Shown here: positions 1 through 7,439 of the stretch, piece by piece
Position numbering within the stretch: position 1 is the first letter of the stretch
Layout: the number at the start of each line of letters is the position of its first letter
Source: an uncultured Alphaproteobacteria bacterium
GTDB taxonomy: Bacteria; Pseudomonadota; Alphaproteobacteria; CAAHEQ01; UBA3637
Length of the DNA: 21,808 nucleotides
Assembly: GCA_937888725.1 (NCBI GenBank)
Contig: CALARE010000065.1
Span: 1 to 21,808, forward strand
Reading direction: 5' to 3'
Program-made: the position numbers and the translations under genes
The notes under the pieces: model-generated
The model's input: only the letters and a program-made list of their open reading frames with translations
The model's database searches: none
What the model was told of the DNA's origin: nothing

Positions 1-2
1 CT

Positions 3-1958
3 CTTTTTGATAAAATGGATGGCGTTGCTGATACACAACCATCTGAAACACAACCATCTGAAACACAACCATCTTTTAATGCGTCAAAACCCTTTGTTAT
101 TCCAACAAATTATGAACTTGTGCAAGATGAAACAGCCTTAAACAGGTGGGTTCTTGCCCTTCAAAAAGTGCCTTATTTTGCCATTGATACCGAAACGACA
201 GCACTTGATATTTTAAATGCGAAACTGGTTGGTATTTCATTGTCTGACAAGGCGGGACATGCCTGTTATATCCCTGTGCGTCATGGGGGTGATGATGATA
301 ATCTGGCTGCGGCTGATTTATTTTCTTTTTCAACCAACAACTTTCATCAACGGGAAAAGCAACTCCCCACTCAAGTGGTATTAAAAGCCTTAGCCCCTCT
401 TTTAAAAGATAATAATATTCAAAAAATCGGGCATAATATCAAATACGACTTACACATTTTAGCCAAAGAATACGGCTCTGACTTTGAAATAAATAACATC
501 CAAGATACAATGGTCTTAAGCTATGTACTTTATGGTGCCTCCCACGGGCATGGCATGGATGAATTGGCTGAACTTTATCTCAATCACACCACGATTAAAT
601 ATGAAGATGTCTGTGGTTCTGGGAAAGACAAAATCACATTTGACGAAGTCTCCCTTGATAAAGCACTCAATTATGCCGCCGAAGATGCAGATGTGACCTT
701 ACGCTTTTACGAGCTGTTCAACCCTAAGCTTGATGAGAAATTACGTTTCATTTATGAACAGGTTGATTTGCCACTGGTCAAAATCTTGTTCGAAATGGAG
801 GAAAAAGGTATTCAAGTTGACACGTTACAATTACAGAATTTAAAGCACCTTTTCACACAAGAACTTAATCGGTTGACAGATGAAATCTATGCTCTTGCTG
901 GGGAAGAATTTAACATTAATTCCCCCATGCAATTAGGACAAATCTTGTTTGAAAAAATGGGTCTTCCTGGGGGTAAAAAAAATGCCAAAGGGGGCTATAG
1001 TACCGATGTCAAGGTTTTAGAAACATTGGCACAAAATGGGCATGAGATTGCCAAGGTAGCCTTGGAATACCGCTCTTTTTCAAAACTCAAAAGCACCTAT
1101 GTTGACGCACTTTTAACATTGACGGATAAAGATTTGCGGGTACATACATCTTATATGCAAACGGTCACCAGTACGGGGCGTTTATCATCAACAGACCCAA
1201 ATTTACAAAATATCCCGATTAAAACAGAAGCGGGAAAAGAAATTAGAAAAGCCTTTATTGCTAAAAAAGGATATAAAATTGTAGCTGCCGATTATTCGCA
1301 AATTGAGCTCCGCTTAATGGCGGACGTGGCTGGCGTTAAAAATTTAAAAGCCTCCTTTATGAAAAATGAGGACATTCACGCCCGAACAGCCTCACAAATC
1401 TTTCATGTGCCATTAGATGAGGTAACAAAAGACCTGCGTCGCAATGCAAAAGCGATTAATTTTGGCATTATTTATGGGATGAGTGCGTTTGGATTATCCG
1501 CACAACTTGGTATTTCAAAACAAGAAGCGGGCAATTATATTCATGCTTATTTTAATGAATATCCTGAAATTAAAACTTATATGGATGAAACGGTGCAATT
1601 TGCCACAACGAATGGATATGTCCTCACCCCAATGGGTCGAAAGTGCTATATCCGTGGGATTATGGACCCCAAAATGCGGGGGATTGCTTCACGGGCCGCC
1701 ATCAACGCCCCGATTCAAGGGGGAGCAGCTGACATCATCAAAATCGCCATGCAAAAAGTGGTTGCCAAATTAAAAGAGGAACAAGTTGATGCTACCCTTC
1801 TTTTGCAAGTTCATGACGAATTGGTGCTTGAGGTGAAAGAAAGTGACACGCAAAAAGTTGCCACCCTTCTTAAAGAAACAATGGAAACGGCTGTTCAAAT
1901 TTCTGTTCCCCTTGTGGTAGAAGTCGGCATTGGCGACAATTGGAAAGACGCCCATTAA
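3..1958 (+). CDS. polA: DNA polymerase I, 5'-truncated by the window edge
   Basis: Family A DNA polymerase with proofreading domain. The frame is open to the first base of the window and the first ATG (15) has no ribosome-binding site, so this is the C-terminal part of a longer protein; the usual N-terminal 5'-3' nuclease domain should lie upstream. Counting from that ATG: a linker with a TQPSE repeat (7-20), a 3'-5' exonuclease domain with intact acidic motifs (DTET at 58-61, GHNIKYD, and a YAAEDAD motif), then the polymerase domain with motif A (DYSQIELR, D426), the O-helix motif B (RRNAKAINFGIIYG) and motif C (QVHDELVLE, D601). All catalytic acids expected for both activities are visible, so proofreading is probably retained, unlike in some thermophile and Bacillus PolI. 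It converges on the hydrolase gene and shares a terminator with it. Confidence 0.96.
   Translation, partial: LFDKMDGVADTQPSETQPSETQPSFNASKPFVIPTNYELVQDETALNRWVLALQKVPYFAIDTETTALDILNAKLVGISLSDKAGHACYIPVRHGGDDDNLAAADLFSFSTNNFHQREKQLPTQVVLKALAPLLKDNNIQKIGHNIKYDLHILAKEYGSDFEINNIQDTMVLSYVLYGASHGHGMDELAELYLNHTTIKYEDVCGSGKDKITFDEVSLDKALNYAAEDADVTLRFYELFNPKLDEKLRFIYEQVDLPLVKILFEMEEKGIQVDTLQLQNLKHLFTQELNRLTDEIYALAGEEFNINSPMQLGQILFEKMGLPGGKKNAKGGYSTDVKVLETLAQNGHEIAKVALEYRSFSKLKSTYVDALLTLTDKDLRVHTSYMQTVTSTGRLSSTDPNLQNIPIKTEAGKEIRKAFIAKKGYKIVAADYSQIELRLMADVAGVKNLKASFMKNEDIHARTASQIFHVPLDEVTKDLRRNAKAINFGIIYGMSAFGLSAQLGISKQEAGNYIHAYFNEYPEIKTYMDETVQFATTNGYVLTPMGRKCYIRGIMDPKMRGIASRAAINAPIQGGAADIIKIAMQKVVAKLKEEQVDATLLLQVHDELVLEVKESDTQKVATLLKETMETAVQISVPLVVEVGIGDNWKDAH
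33..74 (+). repeat. 15-bp in-frame tandem repeat in polA
   Basis: The unit ACACAACCATCTGAA occurs at 33-47 and 48-62, with a partial third copy at 63-74. It encodes TQPSE twice plus TQPS, in the hydrophilic linker ahead of the 3'-5' exonuclease domain. As the unit is a multiple of three, copy changes would keep the frame. Confidence 0.9.
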
Positions 1959-1981
1959 AAAGAAATGATCACGACTTTAAA

Positions 1982-2013
1982 AAAGCCCCGAGCACTAAAC
2001 GTATCGGGGCTTT
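1982..2013. terminator. Shared hairpin terminator between polA and the hydrolase
   Basis: Perfect 10-bp GC-rich stem (1982-1991 pairs with 2004-2013) with a 12-nt loop, between two convergent genes. On the minus strand the stem is followed by six T, so it is strongest for the hydrolase; on the plus strand the T tract is short and mixed with A. Probably works in both directions. Confidence 0.8.
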
Positions 2014-2029
2014 AAAATTGAATTTAAAA

Positions 2030-2731
2030 TTAATAATCATCATTTGGAATGATGGCACGTTTTGCCTTTTTAAGCATCCGTTTTGGACGACGAGCCATAA
2101 TTTCTGGCACAGTAGAGGTAATCATATCATGCACATCCTTGAGTGTTTTGGAATAAACATGATCCCCGTCAAGCACAACCCGATATTCCACCTGAACATT
2201 GCGATGATTTGAAAGCTGTTCTGCCAGCATGGCGACCGTTGGTTCTGAAATAAGGGTATCTTTTGCCCCTTGCACAATCAAACCCGATGATGGGCATGGG
2301 GTTAAAAAGTCAAATTGGTATGCATTGGTTGGTGGGGAGACAAAAACAAACCCCTTAATTTCGGGACGACGCATCAACAATTGGGCCGCAATCCACGAAC
2401 CAAAAGAATAACCCGCAATCCAACATACATTCGATTCGGAGTCAATATTTTGGAGCCAATCAAGTGCAATAATCGCATCAGCCAATTCCCCAACACCAGT
2501 ACCATCAATCACCCCTTGAGAATTGCCAACCCCACGATAGTTGAAACGAAGAACAGAAAAACCCATATTTACAAAGGCTTGGAACATTGCATATGTTACC
2601 CGATTGTTCATCGTTCCCCCTTGTGCTGGGTGTGGATGTAACACTAAAACAAGTGGTGCCCGTGGATTTTCAGATTTGTGAAAACGACCTTCTAAACGAC
2701 CCGCTGCACCATTAAAAAAAACTTCTGCCAT
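2030..2731 (-). CDS. Alpha/beta-hydrolase family protein (COG2945-like)
   Basis: A 233-residue cytoplasmic alpha/beta-hydrolase without signal peptide. Early strands carry LVLVLHPHPAQGG (oxyanion-loop region) and RFNYRGVGNSQG; the nucleophile elbow is GYSFGS (Ser109). Asp158 in QGAKDTL and His191 in DGDHVYS fit the rest of a Ser-Asp-His triad. This pattern matches the small predicted hydrolases of COG2945, whose substrates are mostly unknown, so no reaction is assigned. The C-terminal tail is basic (about RRPKRMLKKAKR). The start is backed by a GGGGG-containing ribosome-binding site about 8 nt upstream and an extended -10 promoter about 50 nt upstream. It appears monocistronic, bounded by the tRNA region on one side and the shared terminator on the other. 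Confidence 0.85.
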   Translation of the reverse strand: MAEVFFNGAAGRLEGRFHKSENPRAPLVLVLHPHPAQGGTMNNRVTYAMFQAFVNMGFSVLRFNYRGVGNSQGVIDGTGVGELADAIIALDWLQNIDSESNVCWIAGYSFGSWIAAQLLMRRPEIKGFVFVSPPTNAYQFDFLTPCPSSGLIVQGAKDTLISEPTVAMLAEQLSNHRNVQVEYRVVLDGDHVYSKTLKDVHDMITSTVPEIMARRPKRMLKKAKRAIIPNDDY

Positions 2732-2777
2732 AAGAAACCCCCATCGGTTAAGTTAAGATTTATTTATTTTTGAGTAT

Positions 2778-2786
2778 ATTATAACA
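2778..2786 (-). promoter_or_regulatory. Extended -10 promoter for the hydrolase
   Basis: Read on the minus strand this is TGTTATAAT: an exact TATAAT with the TGn extension. A good -35 hexamer at 17 bp is not seen, which fits an extended -10 promoter. Transcription would begin near 2771, giving a leader of about 40 nt. Confidence 0.55.
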
Positions 2787-2833
2787 AATTTTATAAAAAA
2801 GCAATATTTTTTCATTTTTTTATGTTTTTTTTG

Positions 2834-2862
2834 TTGACATTTATTTTTTTTGACGTTATAAG
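2834..2862 (+). promoter_or_regulatory. Sigma70-type promoter of tRNA-Met
   Basis: TTGACA at 2834-2839, a 17-bp spacer, and TATAAG at 2857-2862. Predicted transcription start is about 2869, eight nucleotides before the mature tRNA 5' end. Confidence 0.75.
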
Positions 2863-2876
2863 ATAGGTTATCGAAT

Positions 2877-2952
2877 GGCGGAATAGCTCAGATGGTAGAG
2901 CGGTGGAATCATAATCCATGTGTCGGGGGTTCGATCCCCTCTTCCGCTACCA
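2877..2952 (+). tRNA. tRNA-Met(CAT), elongator type, CCA encoded
   Basis: A 76-nt cloverleaf folds cleanly: acceptor GGCGGAA with TTCCGCT (first pair is G-U), D-stem GCTC/GAGC, anticodon stem GTGGA/TCCAT around loop ATCATAA (anticodon CAT), T-stem GGGGG/CCCTC around TTCGATC, and an encoded ACCA end. The anticodon stem lacks the three G-C pairs of initiator tRNA, so it is not tRNA-fMet. CAT could also belong to tRNA-Ile2 (lysidine-modified C34). Elongator Met is favoured because the ATCATAA loop and neighbouring bases resemble alphaproteobacterial elongator Met genes as I remember them. Confidence 0.9.
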
Positions 2953-2961
2953 ATTAAAGAG

Positions 2962-2989
2962 CCTTGTAGAAATACAAGGTCTTTTTTTT
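2962..2989 (+). terminator. Rho-independent terminator of tRNA-Met
   Basis: Perfect 7-bp stem CCTTGTA/TACAAGG with a GAAA tetraloop, followed by TCTTTTTTTT. It starts nine nucleotides after the tRNA CCA end. Confidence 0.88.
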
Positions 2990-3039
2990 GCTTTTATCCC
3001 GTATCAAAGGACAAATTTTTGCCTTTATCCCATATCAAA
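2990..3039. repeat. Imperfect 19-bp direct repeat between tRNA and its partial copy
   Basis: GCTTTTATCCCGTATCAAA (2990-3008) and GCCTTTATCCCATATCAAA (3021-3039) match at 17 of 19 positions, 31 bp apart. The second copy directly abuts the decayed tRNA copy. Confidence 0.8.
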
Positions 3040-3040
3040 T

Positions 3041-3085
3041 GGCGGAATAGCTATAGAGGTAGAGCGGTGGAATCTCAATTCCACC
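3041..3085 (+). pseudogene. Partial, decayed copy of the tRNA-Met gene
   Basis: The 5' half of the upstream tRNA is repeated: the first 12 bases are identical, the D-loop has changed, then GGTAGAGCGGTGGAATC is identical again. After that it diverges. The anticodon arm has become a 7-bp hairpin, GGTGGAA/TTCCACC, with a six-base loop. There is no T-arm, acceptor 3' strand or CCA, so it cannot be a functional tRNA. The hairpin is followed by ATCTTTT and might act as a weak terminator. Confidence 0.8.
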
Positions 3086-3127
3086 ATCTTTTCAACATAG
3101 GAGGCATTTTACGCACCAGCTCTTAGC

Positions 3128-3997
3128 TCACTTGCTGTTGGGCTCCTTTTTTGCCACCTGTGGTATATCTGGGTGTAGTTTAAGGTTATAGTACGGTGAA
3201 TTTTGAAGTAACGGACGAATATGGGTATTAAATAAATCCGCCTCCTCTTTGGTTAAAAAGGAAACTTCATTTTCTGAAATTTTATCTTTATCCCTTACAA
3301 TACCACCAGACTTTATGCTTTTCATAAAATGAAACCATACTGGCTTATCCCAAATTCTTTTTTCTATTATACCTTGAAATCGAGCATTTTCAAATTGACC
3401 CAATGATACAAATTTATTGATATTCTTTCTTTGCACAACATAGCTATCACCCCCAACGCCATTCATCGGTCTTCTTCTGTATTTAACAAATTGCCCATTA
3501 AATGAAAAGGTGTTATACCCGATTAACCCAAACTTTTTATTATTATTTTCATTTTGCTTTAAAAAGGATACAAATTCTTTTAACCTATCCGTTAAATAGA
3601 CCTGATCTGCATCAATTTTAACCACCCATTCTTCTGGCTCAAAAAATGAAAGTCCAAAATTATTATAAGAAGCTAACTGATTTTCAAATGGCACTTTTCC
3701 TTTATATTGATGCGAAGGAACAACTGGATGCGGATATTCATGGATTTCACAGTACTCACGTTTTCCACACCACGCATTCATTAATGCGACAGAGCCATCA
3801 TCTTTTTCATTTGAGTGAATAATCACAATTTTATCAAACACCCCATCAATGGAGTTCAGCGTGGCTTCAATGGTTTTAATCTCATCTTTCACACGAAGGA
3901 AGGCTGAAACCTTATGCTCTGCCCCAGCATACACATTTTGAGAAAAAAGCACACTCAAAACGGTTAAAATCAACCGTATTTTCAGATTGATACGCAT
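3128..3997 (-). CDS. GT-A-fold glycosyltransferase-like protein with signal peptide
   Basis: A 289-residue protein. Residues 1-24 look like a signal peptide: basic start, a hydrophobic run around ILTVLSVLF, and a NVYA cleavage-type end. Next comes a family-2-like start (SAFLRVKDEIKTIEATLNSI), and EEWVVKIDADQVYL holds a DxD motif at 129-131, the usual metal and nucleotide-sugar site of GT-A enzymes. Cys77 and Cys83 are close together and could pair if exported. There is no C-terminal membrane domain. A GGGGG-containing ribosome-binding site supports the start. It begins 24 bp after lolD and is probably cotranscribed with it. The acceptor is unknown. An exported GT-A enzyme is puzzling because the periplasm lacks nucleotide sugars; the N-terminus may instead be an uncleaved anchor. 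Confidence 0.7.
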   Translation of the reverse strand: MRINLKIRLILTVLSVLFSQNVYAGAEHKVSAFLRVKDEIKTIEATLNSIDGVFDKIVIIHSNEKDDGSVALMNAWCGKREYCEIHEYPHPVVPSHQYKGKVPFENQLASYNNFGLSFFEPEEWVVKIDADQVYLTDRLKEFVSFLKQNENNNKKFGLIGYNTFSFNGQFVKYRRRPMNGVGGDSYVVQRKNINKFVSLGQFENARFQGIIEKRIWDKPVWFHFMKSIKSGGIVRDKDKISENEVSFLTKEEADLFNTHIRPLLQNSPYYNLKLHPDIPQVAKKEPNSK

Positions 3998-4021
3998 TAT
4001 TCCCCCTTTCCTTTAAACCTT

Positions 4022-4702
4022 TTATTTTGCCCCAATCACACCATTTACCACTTCAATTTGCTTGTCCATTTGCTGGGCAAGATCAAGGTTGTGCGTTGCA
4101 ATAAGGGCTGTAAGCTTTGTTTCTTTTACTAAGTTTAAGAACATATGAAACACGTCATCTGCTGTATGGGGGTCAAGGTTCCCCGTTGGTTCATCCGCCA
4201 ATAAAATCAAAGGGTCATTTGCCAACGCTCTTGCAATCGCAACACGTTGCTGTTCCCCGCCAGAAAGTTGCCCAGAGCGGTGTTTTAAGCGATGTTTTAA
4301 CCCCACAAGTGCCAACAATTCTTCAGCCTTTTGACGAGCTAGTTTTGGCTTTTTCCCATCAATAAGTTGCGGAAGCATCACATTTTCAAGTGCATTAAAA
4401 TCAGGCAACAACAAATGTGATTGGTATACAAACCCGATACTCTTACGCCTTAAAAGTGTACGCTCTTTATCTGAAGCTTTCGCCACATCTTTGCCATTGA
4501 CAAAAATTTGACCGCCTGTCGGTGTATCAAGCAACCCTGCAATATGAAGGAGTGTTGACTTTCCCGACCCAGATGGCCCAACAAGAGCGGTAATTTGCCC
4601 CTTTTCAAGAGTAAAATTAACATCCCGCAACACTTCTAAAGGGTTTTCTTTTGAACCATAAAAACGGCTCACATGCTTTAACTCTAAACAAGGATTATTC
4701 AT
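4022..4702 (-). CDS. lolD: Lipoprotein-releasing ABC transporter ATPase LolD
   Basis: A 226-residue ABC ATPase of the LolD/MacB type. It powers release of outer-membrane lipoproteins from the inner membrane to the periplasmic carrier LolA. Visible motifs: Walker A GPSGSGKST (42-50), Q-loop VYQSHLLLPDFNALENV, signature LSGGEQQR (146-153), Walker B LILLADE (165-171) followed by PTGNLD, and the switch His in IATHNLDLA. The length is typical. The start lies inside the end of the permease gene (8-bp overlap), so translation is probably coupled and the two proteins are made together. MacB and FtsE ATPases are close relatives; the adjacent LolC/E-type permease makes LolD the best call. Confidence 0.93.
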   Translation of the reverse strand: MNNPCLELKHVSRFYGSKENPLEVLRDVNFTLEKGQITALVGPSGSGKSTLLHIAGLLDTPTGGQIFVNGKDVAKASDKERTLLRRKSIGFVYQSHLLLPDFNALENVMLPQLIDGKKPKLARQKAEELLALVGLKHRLKHRSGQLSGGEQQRVAIARALANDPLILLADEPTGNLDPHTADDVFHMFLNLVKETKLTALIATHNLDLAQQMDKQIEVVNGVIGAK

Positions 4703-5939
4703 ATCTTAATGCCTCCACAGGGTCCGTTTTACTTGCTTTATAAGAAGGATAAAGTGTCGCAAGAAGGGATAAAGCCAAGCTCATCACCACAACCATTGTA
4801 ACCTCTTGCATATCAACTTTAGCAGGCAGATGAGAGAGGAAATAAATCTCAGCCGAAAACAGCTCCCTGCCCGATAACCCTTCTAAAAACGTTTTTATTG
4901 CATCAATATTTTTACAAAACAAAAGCCCAAGGGCAAAACCAGCCAATGTCCCTAAAACACCAACTGTTAATCCTGACATTAAAAAGATACGTTGAATGGC
5001 CCCACGGCTCATCCCCATGGTCCTTAAAATAGCGATATCCTTAGTCTTATCTTGCACCAACATAATCAGACCTGAAATCATATTAAACGCAGCAACAACA
5101 ATAATGAGTGTCAAGATTAAAAACATCACATTGCGTTCCACCTCAATCGCATTAAAAAAGGCTTGATTCGTGTGACGCCAATCATGAATCACCGCATTAC
5201 GCCCCACCAATGAAAAGGCATTTTCAGCAATTTTTTCAAAATCAGCCCCCTTGGTTGTAAACACCTCTAAATGTGACACTTCGCCATGCGTCATAAAGAA
5301 TTTTTTTGCCTCCTCTAATGGCATAAAAACAAAGTTAGAATCATATTCACTCATCCCACTATCGAATGTACCAAGCACGGTGTAGGCTTTCATTTTTGGA
5401 ATGGTGCCAAAGGCGGTGATATTCCCCTTTGGTGACACAAGCGAAACGCTATCCCCTGCCCGCACACCTAAACGACGTGCTAAACGGTGGCCCAAAATCA
5501 CTTGTGAATCCAAAAATTCATCTATATCAATACCTTTATAAGCCCCACCAAGCAAAGGACGTTTTTTAAAATCTTCCCCCTGCATCCCACGCACCATCAC
5601 ACCCGCTGATGCATGATCAGAGGAAAGCATCACTTGTCCATCAACCACAGGGACAACATGGGTAATATCTTTTAACGTGGCAATTTTTGTAGCAATATCT
5701 TCCCCATCCGCAAGATAAGGACCATAGGAGGGATAAACCCCCAATTGCCCATTTATGCCAAGGACACGGCTCATCAGCTCCTCTTTAAAGCCGTTCATCA
5801 CACTCATCACAATAATCAGTGTTGCAACACCAAGCATTATCCCTAAAAATGAAAAACCCGCAATCACAGAGACAAAACCCGTGCGTTTGCGTGACCGTAA
5901 ATAGCGAAATGCAAGCATTCTTTCTGTTTTTGAAAACAT
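4695..5939 (-). CDS. lolC: Lipoprotein-releasing system permease, LolC/LolE family
   Basis: Inner-membrane subunit of the Lol exporter, 414 residues from the chosen ATG. An in-frame start exists 14 codons upstream, but the ATG at 5939 has a clear AGAGGTG ribosome-binding site and gives the normal family length. Order: cytoplasmic start (MFSKTERMLAFRYL), first membrane helix around ISGFSFLGIMLGVATLIIV-like residues, a large periplasmic domain, then three C-terminal membrane helices, with the FtsX-type segment DIAILRTMGMSRG between helices 2 and 3 and the terminal DPVEALRYE. Only one such gene is present here; many alphaproteobacteria have a single LolC/E-type (LolF-like) permease, presumably a homodimer, so C versus E cannot be assigned from this window. 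It overlaps lolD by 8 bp. Confidence 0.9.
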   Translation of the reverse strand: MFSKTERMLAFRYLRSRKRTGFVSVIAGFSFLGIMLGVATLIIVMSVMNGFKEELMSRVLGINGQLGVYPSYGPYLADGEDIATKIATLKDITHVVPVVDGQVMLSSDHASAGVMVRGMQGEDFKKRPLLGGAYKGIDIDEFLDSQVILGHRLARRLGVRAGDSVSLVSPKGNITAFGTIPKMKAYTVLGTFDSGMSEYDSNFVFMPLEEAKKFFMTHGEVSHLEVFTTKGADFEKIAENAFSLVGRNAVIHDWRHTNQAFFNAIEVERNVMFLILTLIIVVAAFNMISGLIMLVQDKTKDIAILRTMGMSRGAIQRIFLMSGLTVGVLGTLAGFALGLLFCKNIDAIKTFLEGLSGRELFSAEIYFLSHLPAKVDMQEVTMVVVMSLALSLLATLYPSYKASKTDPVEALRYE

Positions 5940-6009
5940 CAATTCACCTCTTGAGAATAAAAATTTAGTTAGAAAGTACAAGACTTTTTTTCAAAAATCA
6001 AGTGTTAAA

Positions 6010-6558
6010 TTATTCTCTTAAAAAGTGACGTAAATCTGTATATAGACGCACCACTTTTTGCTGTGCCTTTTTTACGCGATGACGATGAGGTACACAACTA
6101 TGAATTAAAAAATTCCAACCTGTGATTTTTAAATCTTGAAGCAAATAATCAAGACGTTCTTTTTGAATACCATTTAAACGTAATATTTGCCCCTTGAGTG
6201 AATCACATAAGGAATAGGAAATATATTCCTTTATCTTATCATCTGAGGCATAGGGATAAGGTCTAACCTTTGGCATTTTTACCTTGGATGAAAAATATTC
6301 TTGCCATTCGGTGGGAAAATCAACATGGCGATATTCTTCTAAAAACAAGACAAAGGCTCTGGTTAAAAAATAATGCAAACGACAGACCTCTGGCTTATTT
6401 GCAAAAACAGAGGGACGCAATGCCCCTTTTTGCTTTGCTAAATACTGATATTGAAAAGTCATTGACACTGTATAGGGGCGATTATCTAAGCACACCATAT
6501 CAAATAAAAATGGCATTTTAAGCGTGTGATATTCTGGTTTATGAATACGGCGTGACAC
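6010..6558 (-). CDS. Hypothetical protein with GTG start
   Basis: A 182-residue protein I do not recognise. It has no signal peptide or membrane segment, is rich in basic and aromatic residues, and ends with a basic tract (about PHRHRVKKAQQKVVR) that could bind nucleic acid, though nothing proves it. The GTG start is set by a strong AGGAGG five nucleotides upstream; no ATG start fits. That ribosome-binding site is also one arm of a perfect hairpin. It lies 70 bp upstream of the lolC start on the same strand, so it could lead the lol operon. Codon pattern and protein composition look like a real gene rather than a shadow. Confidence 0.65.
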   Translation of the reverse strand: MSRRIHKPEYHTLKMPFLFDMVCLDNRPYTVSMTFQYQYLAKQKGALRPSVFANKPEVCRLHYFLTRAFVLFLEEYRHVDFPTEWQEYFSSKVKMPKVRPYPYASDDKIKEYISYSLCDSLKGQILRLNGIQKERLDYLLQDLKITGWNFLIHSCVPHRHRVKKAQQKVVRLYTDLRHFLRE

Positions 6559-6563
6559 GTCTT

Positions 6564-6579
6564 CCTCCTAAAAAGGAGG
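6564..6579 (-). promoter_or_regulatory. Hairpin enclosing the ribosome-binding site
   Basis: On the minus strand this reads CCTCCTTTTTAGGAGG: a perfect 6-bp stem with a TTTT loop, in which the AGGAGG Shine-Dalgarno sequence of the GTG-start gene is fully paired. Such pairing would limit ribosome access unless it is melted or opened by a factor. Confidence 0.6.
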
Positions 6580-6620
6580 CTAACATATTTTAACAAATGT
6601 AACAATAAAAAAATAAAAAG

Positions 6621-6650
6621 TTTACATAAAATCAAATTTTATGCTACAAT
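6621..6650 (+). promoter_or_regulatory. Promoter of the transglutaminase-like gene, predicted leaderless
   Basis: TTTACA at 6621-6626, an 18-bp spacer, and TACAAT at 6645-6650. The expected transcription start, seven bases after the -10, is 6657, the A of the ATG start codon. No ribosome-binding site lies between. Confidence 0.6.
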
Positions 6651-6656
6651 TAACGT

Positions 6657-7361
6657 ATGCGATATTTAGTACTCTTGATTTATATGCTATTTGTTATAAA
6701 TGTCCCTGTTTTTGCAAAAGCACATTATGGGCAGGCCGATTCGCGTGCATACCGCGTCCCAACACAATATAATGATAATTTGGACGAGCTTGTTACCTAT
6801 TTAATTAAACCATATGAAAAAAGAGAAGAATTAAAAGCACGGGTTATTTTTGCTTGGATTGTTTATCATATCCAATATGATGAATACGAATATAAAACAA
6901 AATACGAATGGTCACGCGATAAAAAAGAAATCACCTGTAAAAATGGATTATGCACCAAACAAACGCCCTTTGATACGTTTGAAATTAGAAGCGGTGTGTG
7001 CCGTCATTTCGCTGATTTATTCCAATATATGGCCACAAAGGCTGGTTTAAAATCCGTCATTATCACAGGGATGAGCCAAGGACAAGGACATGCTTGGAAT
7101 GCGGTTATGGTAAATAATAAATGGTACCTGTTAGATACCACCTGGGCGGCAGGGTCTAAAAACGCTTTTCGTGGTATCAAAAATGACCGTGCTTATCAAC
7201 GGGCAAAAGAAATCAGAGAACGCAAAGCCAAAGGAGGCCGTATTAAAGGCTCAAAACGGATTAACGAACAATGGTTTTTCCCCGAACCTAAAAAATTCTA
7301 TCAAACACATAAACCCAACGATGAAACATGGCGTTTGTTCCCCGCAAAGGGCAAAAAATAA
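6657..7361 (+). CDS. Secreted transglutaminase-like cysteine protein
   Basis: A 234-residue protein with a clear signal peptide (hydrophobic run about 3-18, cleavage near VFA-KA at 20/21). The transglutaminase-core triad is visible: Cys115 in RSGVCRHFADLF, His145 in GQGHAWNAV and Asp160 in YLLDTTWAAG. The arrangement, with a helix-rich segment before the Cys (AWIVYHIQYD), fits the transglutaminase/protease-like superfamily (Pfam Transglut_core). Bacterial members act as peptidases or cross-linking enzymes; the substrate is unknown. Cys94 and Cys99 may form a disulfide in the periplasm. The C-terminus (about 180-234) is strongly basic. No Shine-Dalgarno sequence precedes the ATG and the promoter places the mRNA start on the ATG itself. 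Divergent from the hypothetical gene. Confidence 0.82.
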   Translation: MRYLVLLIYMLFVINVPVFAKAHYGQADSRAYRVPTQYNDNLDELVTYLIKPYEKREELKARVIFAWIVYHIQYDEYEYKTKYEWSRDKKEITCKNGLCTKQTPFDTFEIRSGVCRHFADLFQYMATKAGLKSVIITGMSQGQGHAWNAVMVNNKWYLLDTTWAAGSKNAFRGIKNDRAYQRAKEIRERKAKGGRIKGSKRINEQWFFPEPKKFYQTHKPNDETWRLFPAKGKK

Positions 7362-7439
7362 AAAACAAGCCTTAGCCCCTAACTATATATGTTATATAGA
7401 CTTTGACATAAAATTGTCACAAAAAACATAAGTTTTTTC

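Noticed and set aside
3041..3090. Second functional tRNA gene
   Set aside because: No T-arm, no acceptor 3' strand and no CCA; the anticodon loop has six bases.
3114..3152. Hairpin AGCTC/GGGCT followed by CCTTTTTT as a plus-strand terminator
   Set aside because: Only five pairs with one G-U, inside the 3' end of the glycosyltransferase coding sequence; the T run is explained by Lys codons.
7383..7399. CTATATA/TATATAG palindrome after the transglutaminase gene
   Set aside because: Perfect but AT-rich with a 3-base loop and no T tract; too weak for a terminator and no regulator site can be named.
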